From positions 1 to 32,130 of the forward strand of contig WBUG01000037.1 of the NCBI GenBank assembly GCA_008933835.1: DNA of 32,130 nucleotides. Reading direction: 5' to 3'. The notes below the pieces were generated by a model. That model was given only the letters and a program-made list of their open reading frames with translations. It was not told the DNA's origin and made no database searches. This DNA comes from Bacteroidota bacterium. Lineage in GTDB: Bacteria; Bacteroidota; Ignavibacteria; UBA10030; UBA8401. The translations under genes were made by a program, and so were the position numbers. Numbering within the stretch: position 1 is the first letter of the stretch; each line of letters opens with the position of its first letter. Shown piece after piece: positions 14,537 to 22,864 of the stretch.

Positions 14537-15316
14537 TCAAAAACGGATGGCGACGGTCACTTGATGACCACGGCCGTCCCCGGCGGCGGGATGCAGGGAG
14601 ATGGCCGGAGGGTCGTCGTCCGTGAAAACGTCGACCTGGGAGAGGCAGTACACGGTGGCAAAGGTGATGTAGGAATAGATCTCCGCTTTCCGGTATGAAT
14701 CGTACGTGTCGTAGCGGGAGGAGATGTCCGACGGCGTCACCGCGTCCAGGTAGCGTTGACGGGCGGAGGAGCGGAGAAGACCGAACGTCACGCCGGAGGC
14801 GAGCGAGACGGCGCCGGCGCCGAGGAACGCCGTCCCTTTCACCGTCCGTCCGCGGTGCAGCTGTTCCCATCCGGGGAAGAGCGCGGCACGGAAGGTGACG
14901 GAAGGCGCGGGCAGAACGACGGGACCGGAGACCGGCATGCCGGTCCGATGACGGGCGGCGTTGAACTGCGCGCGGGCGTCGTTGAACACCGCCAGGATCT
15001 TCGGCGAGGTGAGCACCGGATCGAGTTCCAGCTCCGGGTCCGTGGTGAGGGCGGCGATGAAACGTTCGCGCGCCGGGGCGGTGCGCCCCTGCGCGATGAG
15101 CGCGAAGGCGATCCAGCGGTCCGTCTGCACCGACGCCGAGTCGGTGAGGGAGGGCTCCTCCCGCAGACGGCGCGCTTCCAGTTCGGCTTCGACGTAGCGC
15201 GCGTTGTTATAGAGACGCTCGACCTCCGTGAGCACGGAATCGGCGCGGTGACCGTTCTGCGCGCGGAGCGCCGGCACGGCGAGGAGCATGAACAGGATGA
15301 CGGCGGCGTTTCTCAT
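14537..15316 (-). CDS. Signal-peptide TPR-like protein with C-terminal membrane helices (DUF5683-like)
   Basis: 259 aa. The signal peptide is MRNAAVILFMLLAVPALRAQ. Residues 25-120 are helical and TPR-like (VERLYNNARYVEAELEARRL, AFALIAQGRTAPARERFIAA). The C-terminal half matches the style of DUF5683 envelope proteins: SVTFRAALFPGWEQLHRGR, the helix AFLGAGAVSLASGVTFGLL, and a second hydrophobic segment IYSYITFATVYCLSQVDVF. Its ATG overlaps the stop of the Ser/Thr kinase gene as ATGA, so translation is coupled and a functional link with the kinase is likely. The exact role is unknown; members of this type are usually small envelope components of FCB bacteria. Confidence 0.7.
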   Translation of the reverse strand: MRNAAVILFMLLAVPALRAQNGHRADSVLTEVERLYNNARYVEAELEARRLREEPSLTDSASVQTDRWIAFALIAQGRTAPARERFIAALTTDPELELDPVLTSPKILAVFNDARAQFNAARHRTGMPVSGPVVLPAPSVTFRAALFPGWEQLHRGRTVKGTAFLGAGAVSLASGVTFGLLRSSARQRYLDAVTPSDISSRYDTYDSYRKAEIYSYITFATVYCLSQVDVFTDDDPPAISLHPAAGDGRGHQVTVAIRF

Positions 15317-16827
15317 TTCGCAAAGGTGATGGTGAGCCGCACCGTGTCGCGGGGCGGAACGGTGACGTCGCGGACGATCTCAGCGAAGTTCGGGTTCCGG
15401 AACCGGACCCTCCGGACGCCGGCGGTGACGATGAGCGGTTTCGCGAGCGGCGTCGTGTCCTTGTACACATCGTCCACGAACACCTCACCCCACGGCGCGA
15501 CGGTGCAGAGGAGATACCCGACATTCTCCAGGAAATCGCCGGTGACGGTCTGTTCCCTTCCCGCTTCCACCGTCACCATCCGTACGATCGGTTCGAACGA
15601 GGGATTGGAGAAGGTCACGGTGTGTACGCCCGCCGCGAGGACCACCGGACGCGCGATGGGGGTCTCGCCCACGAGCTGATTGTCCACGAACACCTTCGCC
15701 CACGGCGTGCTGGCGACGATGATGCGTCCCGAATCGGGAAGGGCCGAAGCGGTACGCGCCGCCGCCGGGGCGCCGTTCTTCTTTTCCGCCGGAAGCGGCT
15801 CTGACGCCGTTCGTGCACCCTCCTCCCGGCGCTCCGCCGGCACCGTTCCATCGTCCGCGACGCGTGCCGTATCGTTCTCCGGAACGGTCACGTTCGGCGG
15901 CTCCGTCCCGCCGAACGGCCATACTGCGGCGAAGACGGCCGCCAACATGAGCAGAGAAACGGCGGCGATGAGGAGGCTGCGCGGTCCGTTCCTCTTCGCG
16001 GCGGTCAACGGCGGAGCGAAGATGGCGGAGGGTCTCTCGTTGAGCGCTGCCAGCGCATCGTCCGCCGAGGCGAAGCGCTCCTCCCGCTTCGGATGCATCA
16101 GCCGCTTCAGGAAGGCGATGAACTCCGGCGAGGCGGCGGACGAGAATCGGTCCAGGTCCGCCGCCGTGAACGCGGAGACCTTCTTCATGCACTCCGTGAC
16201 GGTGCTCCCTTCGAACAGCCGTTCGCCGGTGAGCGCTTCGACCACCGTCACGCCGAGCGCGAAGAGGTCCGTACGGTGGTCCGTCTCGTCCCCCCGCACC
16301 TGCTCCGGCGCCATGTACGCCGGGGTGCCGAGCACCATCCCCTCCATCGTCACGGTCGGCGCCGCGGCGAACGAGGCGAGACCGAAATCGGTCACCTTCA
16401 TCGCGCCGTCCGACCCGACGAGGATGTTCCCGGGTTTGATGTCCCGGTGCACGATCCCCTTCGCGTGCGCGACGGCCAGACCGCGCAGCACATGGACGGC
16501 GGCGCGCCGGGCGAGCTCCATCCCCCGCCGTTCCGGCGCGGCGATGACCTCCTTCAGCGAGCGCCCCTCCACGTACTCCATCACGATGGCCGGCGCCCCG
16601 TCATGTTCCGTCAGGTCGTACACCTGCACGATGTGGTGGCTCCGGAGCGCGGCGCACGAACGCGCCTCCCGCACGAAGCGCGCGCGCAGGTCCGCGTCGT
16701 CGGCCAGATGCCGGTGCAGCACCTTCAGCAGCACGTGCCGGTGCAGCGACGGGTCGAACGCGCGGTAGACGGCGGTCGTGGCGCTTTCGTGAAGCTTGTG
16801 TTCGATATGGAGCTGGGAGGAATTCAA
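15313..16827 (-). CDS. Membrane Ser/Thr protein kinase with periplasmic PEGA repeats; degenerate glycine loop
   Basis: 504 aa from a TTG codon at 16827: an in-frame TGA lies only three codons upstream and no ATG or GTG exists near the N-terminus. The Hanks-type kinase domain covers residues 8-265: catalytic Lys35 (VLLKVL), alpha-C Glu54, catalytic loop HRDIKPGN (Asp129, Asn134), DFG at 147-149 and GTPAYMAPEQ at 167-176. The nucleotide loop, normally LGxGxxGxV, reads KLHESATTAV and has no glycine. A transmembrane helix (284-303) is followed by a Pro/Glu-rich linker and two PEGA domains (about 370-500; each with a WAKVFVDNQLVGETPI or WGEVFVDDVYKDTTPL core), presumably periplasmic. The start codon lies inside a 40-bp duplicated sequence. 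ATP binding may be atypical, but all catalytic residues remain. Confidence 0.85.
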   Translation of the reverse strand: MNSSQLHIEHKLHESATTAVYRAFDPSLHRHVLLKVLHRHLADDADLRARFVREARSCAALRSHHIVQVYDLTEHDGAPAIVMEYVEGRSLKEVIAAPERRGMELARRAAVHVLRGLAVAHAKGIVHRDIKPGNILVGSDGAMKVTDFGLASFAAAPTVTMEGMVLGTPAYMAPEQVRGDETDHRTDLFALGVTVVEALTGERLFEGSTVTECMKKVSAFTAADLDRFSSAASPEFIAFLKRLMHPKREERFASADDALAALNERPSAIFAPPLTAAKRNGPRSLLIAAVSLLMLAAVFAAVWPFGGTEPPNVTVPENDTARVADDGTVPAERREEGARTASEPLPAEKKNGAPAAARTASALPDSGRIIVASTPWAKVFVDNQLVGETPIARPVVLAAGVHTVTFSNPSFEPIVRMVTVEAGREQTVTGDFLENVGYLLCTVAPWGEVFVDDVYKDTTPLAKPLIVTAGVRRVRFRNPNFAEIVRDVTVPPRDTVRLTITFAK

Positions 16828-16845
16828 GGATGCTCACGCAAAGAC
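16806..16845. repeat. Direct repeat copy 1, overlapping the kinase start
   Basis: This 40-bp block matches 16937-16976 at 35 of 40 positions (131-bp period). It covers the TTG start and first seven codons of the kinase plus part of the left inverted repeat. Confidence 0.75.
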
Positions 16846-16854
16846 GCAAAGATG
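16833..16854 (+). repeat. Left inverted repeat of the GxxExxY cassette
   Basis: 22-bp sequence of the form CTCACGC-AAAGA-CGCAAAG. It pairs in inverted orientation with 17631-17652 (19 of 22). Confidence 0.7.
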
Positions 16855-16881
16855 AAAAGGAGCAAATCGATCACCGGTCAC

Positions 16882-16918
16882 CAAACTCCCGACAGGAGTC
16901 GGCGAAAGACCGAGTTTG
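16882..16918. repeat. Two-tier stem-loop inside the cassette
   Basis: The outer arms CAAACTC (16882-16888) and GAGTTTG (16912-16918) enclose an inner hairpin CCGAC-AGGA-GTCGG (16889-16902). It lies in the non-coding left flank (16855-17051), where no gene was seen. It could be a structured repeat or an RNA element. Confidence 0.45.
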
Positions 16919-16936
16919 ATCTGTCAAGCCGACCGG

Positions 16937-16976
16937 TATGGAGTTGGAAAGAGTTCAAAGATGCTCACGCAAAGAC
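16937..16976. repeat. Direct repeat copy 2
   Basis: 35 of 40 identities with 16806-16845. Read on the minus strand it would encode MNSFQLH, against MNSSQLH at the real kinase start, then diverges and meets a stop. It is thus a duplicated fragment of the kinase 5' end, or both are copies of one repeat. Confidence 0.7.
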
Positions 16977-17051
16977 ATAAAGGACCAATATGGGAGCGGA
17001 TGATTCAGAGACAATGTCCACTCCGAAAGCATGGTATACAGCAGCGAACCT

Positions 17052-17447
17052 TCATGCCGCGGCTTCATCGTCCAGCCCGTTGACCACCCGCTTAATGCCT
17101 TGTTTGATGTACGCGGAGCCGAAATTGATGAGCAGACCCAACCGGCAGCCGGACAGACGAAGATAGGTCAGCACCTGTTTGGCGTGGACCGGTTGGAGCG
17201 ACTCGACCGATTTGAGTTCCACGACCACTTTCCGCTCCACCAGAATGTCGACACGGAACACCGAAGAAAATGTACGACCTTCAAAGATGACCGGCATCGA
17301 TACTTCGGTCTCGATCGAAAGACCTCGTTCGCGCAGCTTGAATGCGAACACTTCCTGGTAGACCGATTCCAACAGCCCGGGACCGAGCGCATCATGCAGC
17401 TTGAACGCGGTATCCACAATGATCCGCGCCAGTTCGTTCTCCGTCAT
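17052..17447 (-). CDS. GxxExxY family protein (PD-(D/E)XK nuclease-like fold)
   Basis: 131 aa, full family length. The name-giving motif is G24-L-L-E27-S-V-Y30 within DALGPGLLESVYQ. A nuclease-like core follows: VDILV with Asp67 and VVVELKS with Glu77 and Lys79, then KQVLTYLRLSGCRLGLLINF, as in PD-(D/E)XK enzymes. The function of GxxExxY proteins is not established; they are often sporadically distributed and multi-copy. The gene stands alone within an inverted-repeat-bounded block between two regulatory genes, which fits a mobile or selfish cassette rather than a part of the kinase operon. Confidence 0.85.
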   Translation of the reverse strand: MTENELARIIVDTAFKLHDALGPGLLESVYQEVFAFKLRERGLSIETEVSMPVIFEGRTFSSVFRVDILVERKVVVELKSVESLQPVHAKQVLTYLRLSGCRLGLLINFGSAYIKQGIKRVVNGLDDEAAA

Positions 17448-17498
17448 GGATCCTCCGAACGGGCGCTGTGGATTTGATGCTGATTCCCTTCTGCCGTA

Positions 17499-17529
17499 CC
17501 GAAGGGAACGAGGTGCGCCTTCGGTTTTT
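17499..17529 (+). terminator. Orphan intrinsic terminator on the plus strand
   Basis: CCGAAGG (17499-17505) / CCTTCGG (17518-17524) with a 12-nt loop is followed directly by TTTTTCTTC. No plus-strand gene precedes it; it lies 50 bp upstream of the GxxExxY start on the opposite strand. Confidence 0.45.
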
Positions 17530-17630
17530 CTTCAGCACAATGTCCTTCTCCGGGCCCAGGCCGTCACTTCCTGCGCCGGGGCTCTCATCTCGCCGGCATT
17601 CGAATGCCTTCAAGTCCTCCTTCGGATACC

Positions 17631-17652
17631 CTTCTTTGCGCCTTGGCGTGAG
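17631..17652 (-). repeat. Right inverted repeat of the GxxExxY cassette
   Basis: On the minus strand it reads CTCACGC-CAAGG-CGCAAAGAAG, 19 of 22 identical to the left end. It begins 5 bp after the stop codon of the sigma54 activator gene. Confidence 0.7.
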
Positions 17653-17657
17653 ACACC

Positions 17658-19132
<1,475 letters not shown>

Positions 19133-19136
<4 letters not shown>

Positions 19137-20113
19137 TTCACCGTGAAGGAGGATTCTTTAGAGCGCGCGGAGTTGCCGAACTCGTCGACCACGGTCACGG
19201 ACCAGACGTAGGCCCCCTGCGCCAGCGGCACGTCGGCGGCGTCCGCCGGGTACGACAGCTTCTCGTTGAACGAATCGATGCCGGGATATGTTCGGATGAG
19301 CGTCGCCACTCCGCCGTCCACCCGCGAGAGCGCGACGGTGTACGTGTAGGTGAAGGTGACGTCGGGCGGGGACCATTTCAGGTCGAAGCCGGACGCGAGA
19401 CTGTCGGTGTTGGAGGCGATGGGAACGGCGGTCTGTTCGATCACCCGCGTTACGAAGAACGGCTCGCTGACGCTCACCGCCCCCTGCTTGTCACGGGCGA
19501 CGATGGTCAGCGCGCGCCCCACCAGCCATTGGATGGTGTTCGTCGGGAGCTGGTACTTGTAGATGGTGCCGATGAAGCGCGTGTCCGGAACCGAATAGCC
19601 GAGCGGGTAGCGGATGGTGTCGACGCCGAACCAGACCGAATCCAGGTCGGTGATGCTGTTCGGGTCGGTCACCGCCGCCGCGATCTCGACGTAGTACTGC
19701 GGACTGGGGAAGTACTGGTCGATCTTGCGCGTCAGGATGGAGCGGCTCACCGTCACCGGGGCCGCGTTCATTCCGCGCACCACGTGCACCGACGCGCGGT
19801 CCGGTATCTCGACCAGGAACGTATCGGGTGTGAAGTTCTCCTTCGTGCAGACGAAGCGGTGCGTTCCGGCGGCGACGTCGTTGAAACGGAAGTGTCCGAG
19901 CGAATCGGTCGTCACGCTCACTCCGGCGTCCGTGTCGAGCACGGCCGCACCGGCCACCGCCGTCGTCTGACCGGCGATGCGCACCACGCCTGTAAGACTC
20001 CCCTGCACGGAGTAACCGGGCGATTCCGGGTCGAGCGGATTATCATGCGGCGCATCGTCGACGCATCCGGTGAGCAGGACCGCTGTTAATATAGAGAGGA
20101 GGATAGAACGCAT
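19133..20113 (-). CDS. Lipoprotein with carboxypeptidase-regulatory-like and fibronectin-III-like domains
   Basis: 326 aa. The signal peptide ends in lipobox LLTGC with Cys17 as the lipidated residue. Residues 38-115 form a carboxypeptidase-regulatory-like domain (LTGVVRIAGQTTAVAGAAVL, then TDSLGHFRFNDVAAGTHRF). The C-terminal part (about 225-326) is fibronectin-III-like (LKWSPPDVTFTYTYTVAL to YVWSVTVVDEFGNSAR). After the Cys comes DDAPHDNPLDPESPGY, a motif common in outer-membrane lipoproteins of this group. Its stop overlaps the ATG of the sigma54 activator, so they are made together. No enzymatic function is suggested. Confidence 0.85.
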
Positions 20114-20117
20114 TGTC

Positions 20118-20145
20118 CGTCAATTTCGGTAAAAAAACGTCAATT
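20118..20145. promoter_or_regulatory. Pair of direct repeats in front of the lipoprotein/activator operon
   Basis: CGTCAATT occurs at 20118-20125 and again at 20138-20145, a 20-bp period (two helical turns), from 5 to 32 bp before the start codon. Binding here would block early transcription or translation. The rest of the 270-bp gap (20114-20383) is AT-richer and holds no gene that I can see. Confidence 0.4.
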
Positions 20146-20383
20146 GAAAAGCGGAAAACCTCGCCGGTCTCACAAACCGGGACATTTCTGTGATGTTCTG
20201 CATGCTGGAATGATGCATAAGAACGGATTCGGCATCCCACGGATTTCTTTCCATTCTTCTTCCGGGAGAGAGGAACGAAGGGACGGAAATGCGCGGCATA
20301 CACCGTTGACACTGCCGATAGCGTCACGATAACAGCGGGAAGGAACGGAATGTTCGGCAGGAAGAAAGAGGATCGGCGAAGCG

Positions 20384-21121
20384 TCAGCGGGCGCGGTCCT
20401 TCTTTTTCACGGTCGGGGCAACGTCCGAAACGACCCGCAGCGTATACCCGACGCCGCGGGTGTTGACGATGGAGACGTTCCGGTCGGAACGGAGATGCTT
20501 CCGGAGCTTGGTGATGTAGACGTCCATGCTGCGGGCGTTGTAGTAGGTGTCGCTCCCCCACGCCTGGGCGAGCACCGTATCGCGCGGTACGGGCCGGTTG
20601 AGATGCGCGGCGAGGATGCCGAGCACCGCCGCCTCTTTCGCGGTGAGAGTCACGCTCCCTCCTTCCCCCGTCAGGAGTCCGCGTGCGGTGTCGAACGAGT
20701 ACTTGCCGATCGGGACCACGGGAGGTGGCGGGAGGCCGGTCGACGGGGAACTTCTCCGGAGCACGGCATGGATGCGCAGCAGCAGTTCCTCCATGCTGAA
20801 CGGCTTCGTGACGTAATCGTCCGCACCGATGGTGAGTCCCTCGATGCGGTCCTCCTTCAGCGACCGCGCGGTGAGGAAGATGACCGGCGTGTCGCGGTCG
20901 GTCCGCCGCAGTTCCCGCACGGCGGAGAAGCCGTCCTTCTTCGGCATCATCACGTCGGCGATGACGAGGGCGAACCCTCCCTTCCGGAGCGCCGCCAGAC
21001 CGCTCTCGCCGTCCGTGCAGAGCGTCACGGTGAAGCCGTTCATCTCCAGATGTTCGCTCAGGATGAAGCCGAGGTTCGGGTCGTCCTCCATCAGCAGGAT
21101 GGAACGGCGGCGCGCGGTCAT
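20384..21121 (-). CDS. OmpR/PhoB-family response regulator
   Basis: 245 aa. The receiver domain (1-120) has MEDDPN, phospho-acceptor Asp56 in LVIADVMMPKKDG, the switch Thr in VIFLTARS and Lys in DDYVTKPFSMEELL. The winged-helix output domain (about 148-232) contains TLTAKEAAVLGILAAHLNRP, the recognition helix ARSMDVYITKLRKHLRSD and the wing INTRGVGYTL in the form IVNTRGVGYTL. A basic tail (KKKDRAR) follows. The ATG overlaps the kinase stop as ATGA, so the pair is co-translated. Such regulators bind tandem direct repeats at a 10-11-bp spacing, and exactly such a site lies upstream of the kinase gene at 22757-22791. Confidence 0.93.
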   Translation of the reverse strand: MTARRRSILLMEDDPNLGFILSEHLEMNGFTVTLCTDGESGLAALRKGGFALVIADVMMPKKDGFSAVRELRRTDRDTPVIFLTARSLKEDRIEGLTIGADDYVTKPFSMEELLLRIHAVLRRSSPSTGLPPPPVVPIGKYSFDTARGLLTGEGGSVTLTAKEAAVLGILAAHLNRPVPRDTVLAQAWGSDTYYNARSMDVYITKLRKHLRSDRNVSIVNTRGVGYTLRVVSDVAPTVKKKDRAR

Positions 21122-22716
21122 CTCCCGCTCCCGGCCGCCGGCAGCAGCACGTCGACGGTGGTCCCCTCCCCCGGCACGCTGTGGATGGAGACGCTGCCGC
21201 GGTGGAGCTCCGTGACGAGCTTCACGTAGCTCAATCCCAGACCGAACCCCTTCACGTCGTGCGTGTCGCCCGTCGGGACCCGGTAGTACTTCTCGAAGAG
21301 CCGCGGCAGATGCTCCTTCGCGATGCCGATGCCCCGGTCACGCACGGTCACCGCCAGCATCCCGTCACGGTCGGCGGTCGTGACCGTGACGGCGGGGGGA
21401 CCGGAGGAGTACTTCACGGCGTTGTCGAGGATGGTGTGCACGATGTTCGAGAGGTGGACCGGGTCGCCGGTGATCGTCGAACCGGCCGCATCGGTCCTGA
21501 CCGTGACGCTCCCCCCGCGCTGCTCCGCCGCCACCGCGGCGACGGAGGCCGCCTGCCGCACGACCGCGTTCATCTCCACCGGCTCCCGCTTCATCGCCGC
21601 ATCCCCCTCTTCGAGCACCGCGATCTGCAGCACCTTCTCCACCTGGCGCTTCATCCGCGCGTTCTCCTCCGCGATGACCCGGTTGTAGCGTGTCAGCCGG
21701 TCCCGGCTCCGCGCCGTCTCCGGACGCGCGATGGCCTCGGACGCCAGTGCGATGGTGGAGATGGGGGTCTTGAACTCGTGCGTCATGTTATTGATGAAGT
21801 TCACCAGGGACGACGCGGCCCGGCGCTGCGCGGCGAGGGTGCGCAGCACCGTCACGAACGCGGCCGCCGCCACAGCGATGAAGAGGCCCGAGAGCGACAG
21901 CAGCAGCGCCATCTCGCCCAACAGGTACGATGTGCGGTCCGGAAAGAGGACCGACAGCCGGTACTTGGACGAGAGCATGTCGTTGGGATAGAGCCGCGTG
22001 CTGAGGGACGAGGAGCGCAGCGCGTCCAGCCGGAGGGAATCGTTCGCCATCGCGGCGGTGTCGCCGCCGAACACGGCGTACGCGTACGGCAGACGGATGC
22101 CCGCTTCCGCGAACGAGCGGGCGAGCTGCGAATCGAGCCGGGCGCGTTCGAGCCGTTCGCCGAGCGGCTTCGTCTCGAGCAGGAAGAGCTTGTCCACCAC
22201 CTGCGACACGATGGCTCCGCGGCGGCGGCGGGCGGTGTCCTGCAGCACCAGCCGCACCGAATCGTCGAACGTCGCCGTCATCGTCATCCCCGGATCGCCG
22301 GTCCGGTACCGATAGCTCGAGGCGATGCGCCCCCCGCCCGGGCGGCCGTTCACCATCACCCGCGTCAGCGTGTCGATGCCGGAGGAATGGAACACCTCCA
22401 CCCGCATCGTCCCGTCCGTCCGGCCGGTGTCGGTGAAGACCCAGGAGAAGTTCTGTGCGGTCTTCACCGTCTTCCGTTTTCGGGAGGGGGGCGCCGGAGG
22501 GACCTGCATCGCCACACTGAAGATCTTCGACGCGGCTTCGTCCTTCTCGAGGGACTGTGCTGCGTCGTTCAGCGCCACGAGCACCGTGCGGTCGAAGGCC
22601 TGTTCCTTTTCGCGGTAGGACGCCGACAACAGGTACACCTGCAGGGCGATGAGTCCCGCCAGGGAGACGGTGACAAGGATGATGACCGCCGGGATGCGGA
22701 AGCGTTCTCGTTTCAT
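21118..22716 (-). CDS. Membrane sensor histidine kinase (HisKA, HATPase_c)
   Basis: 532 aa from the ATG at 22716; a GTG 15 bases upstream would overlap the promoter. Transmembrane helix 1 (about 9-30) and helix 2 (about 258-285, MALLLSLSGLFIAVAAAAFV) bracket a periplasmic sensor of about 225 residues with no recognised domain. The HisKA helix has His313 in NNMTHEFKTPISTIALASEA. The ATPase domain has N box ILDNAVKYS, G1 VRDRGIGIAKEHLPRLFEKY and G2 KGFGLGLSYVKLV. This N-THEFKTP type is common in Bacteroidota. Coupled to the OmpR-type regulator by a 4-bp overlap; its promoter appears to be leaderless and autoregulated. Confidence 0.93.
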   Translation of the reverse strand: MKRERFRIPAVIILVTVSLAGLIALQVYLLSASYREKEQAFDRTVLVALNDAAQSLEKDEAASKIFSVAMQVPPAPPSRKRKTVKTAQNFSWVFTDTGRTDGTMRVEVFHSSGIDTLTRVMVNGRPGGGRIASSYRYRTGDPGMTMTATFDDSVRLVLQDTARRRRGAIVSQVVDKLFLLETKPLGERLERARLDSQLARSFAEAGIRLPYAYAVFGGDTAAMANDSLRLDALRSSSLSTRLYPNDMLSSKYRLSVLFPDRTSYLLGEMALLLSLSGLFIAVAAAAFVTVLRTLAAQRRAASSLVNFINNMTHEFKTPISTIALASEAIARPETARSRDRLTRYNRVIAEENARMKRQVEKVLQIAVLEEGDAAMKREPVEMNAVVRQAASVAAVAAEQRGGSVTVRTDAAGSTITGDPVHLSNIVHTILDNAVKYSSGPPAVTVTTADRDGMLAVTVRDRGIGIAKEHLPRLFEKYYRVPTGDTHDVKGFGLGLSYVKLVTELHRGSVSIHSVPGEGTTVDVLLPAAGSGR

Positions 22717-22721
22717 GCCGT

Positions 22722-22730
22722 AGTATACCA
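22722..22730 (-). promoter_or_regulatory. Extended -10 promoter of the kinase/regulator operon, predicting a leaderless mRNA
   Basis: Minus-strand TGGTATACT is an extended -10 element (TGnTATAAT type). Transcription would begin at about 22715-22716, on the ATG itself. The -35 position (about 22745-22750) is poor, and the four-box operator lies just upstream of it. Confidence 0.45.
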
Positions 22731-22756
22731 CTCCCGCCGGAAAGATGCCTCCCCCG

Positions 22757-22791
22757 TTAACACTATTTAACGTCCGCTAACACTCATTAAC
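22757..22791. promoter_or_regulatory. Four tandem [T/C]TAAC boxes at exact 10-bp period: OmpR-type regulator operator
   Basis: TTAAC at 22757, TTAAC at 22767, CTAAC at 22777 and TTAAC at 22787 are each separated by 5 bp, placing all on one helix face. On the minus strand this is GTTAR-N5 repeated four times, the same layout as PhoP, PhoB and CpxR boxes. It lies between the divergent kinase and PDZ operons. Confidence 0.7.
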
Positions 22792-22820
22792 TATGAAAAC
22801 CGCATCCACCGCCGTATCAT
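22792..22820 (+). promoter_or_regulatory. Promoter of the PDZ/NEW3 operon
   Basis: TATCAT (22815-22820) lies 17 bp after a poor -35 (TATGAA, 22792-22797) that directly adjoins the last TTAAC box. Transcription would start near 22827, leaving a 38-nt leader with AGGAG before the GTG at 22865. A weak -35 touching the operator suits regulator-dependent activation. Confidence 0.4.
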
Positions 22821-22864
22821 GCTCCATCGTCATTTCCATCCACCATCACCGTTCAGGAGCCGCC

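Larger units (their letters stand above)
16833..17652. mobile_element. Candidate small cassette carrying the GxxExxY gene, bounded by inverted repeats
   Basis: CTCACGCAAAGACGCAAAGATG at 16833-16854 (22 bases) reappears inverted at 17631-17652 with 19 of 22 identities. Between them lie one gene (17052-17447), a partial third copy at 16964-16982 and two stem-loops. The right end abuts the stop codon of the sigma54 activator gene (stop at 17658) and the left end reaches the kinase start, so the block looks inserted between two genes of one transcription unit. No transposase and no target-site duplication were seen, so passive spread by a helper in trans or another repeat-mediated origin is possible. 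Confidence 0.5.

Noticed and set aside
16855-17051. tRNA or known structured RNA in the cassette flank
   Set aside because: The stem-loop at 16882-16918 does not form a cloverleaf and no conserved tRNA or riboswitch bases were seen.
17448-17657. Minus-strand frame spanning the end of the sigma54 activator gene and the region upstream of the GxxExxY gene
   Set aside because: It is out of frame with both real genes, crosses the inverted repeat and has no recognisable features.
22793-22864. ATG at 22793 as start of the PDZ protein
   Set aside because: It lies upstream of the predicted transcription start and gives a poor N-terminus. The GTG at 22865 has AGGAG and an immediate signal peptide.
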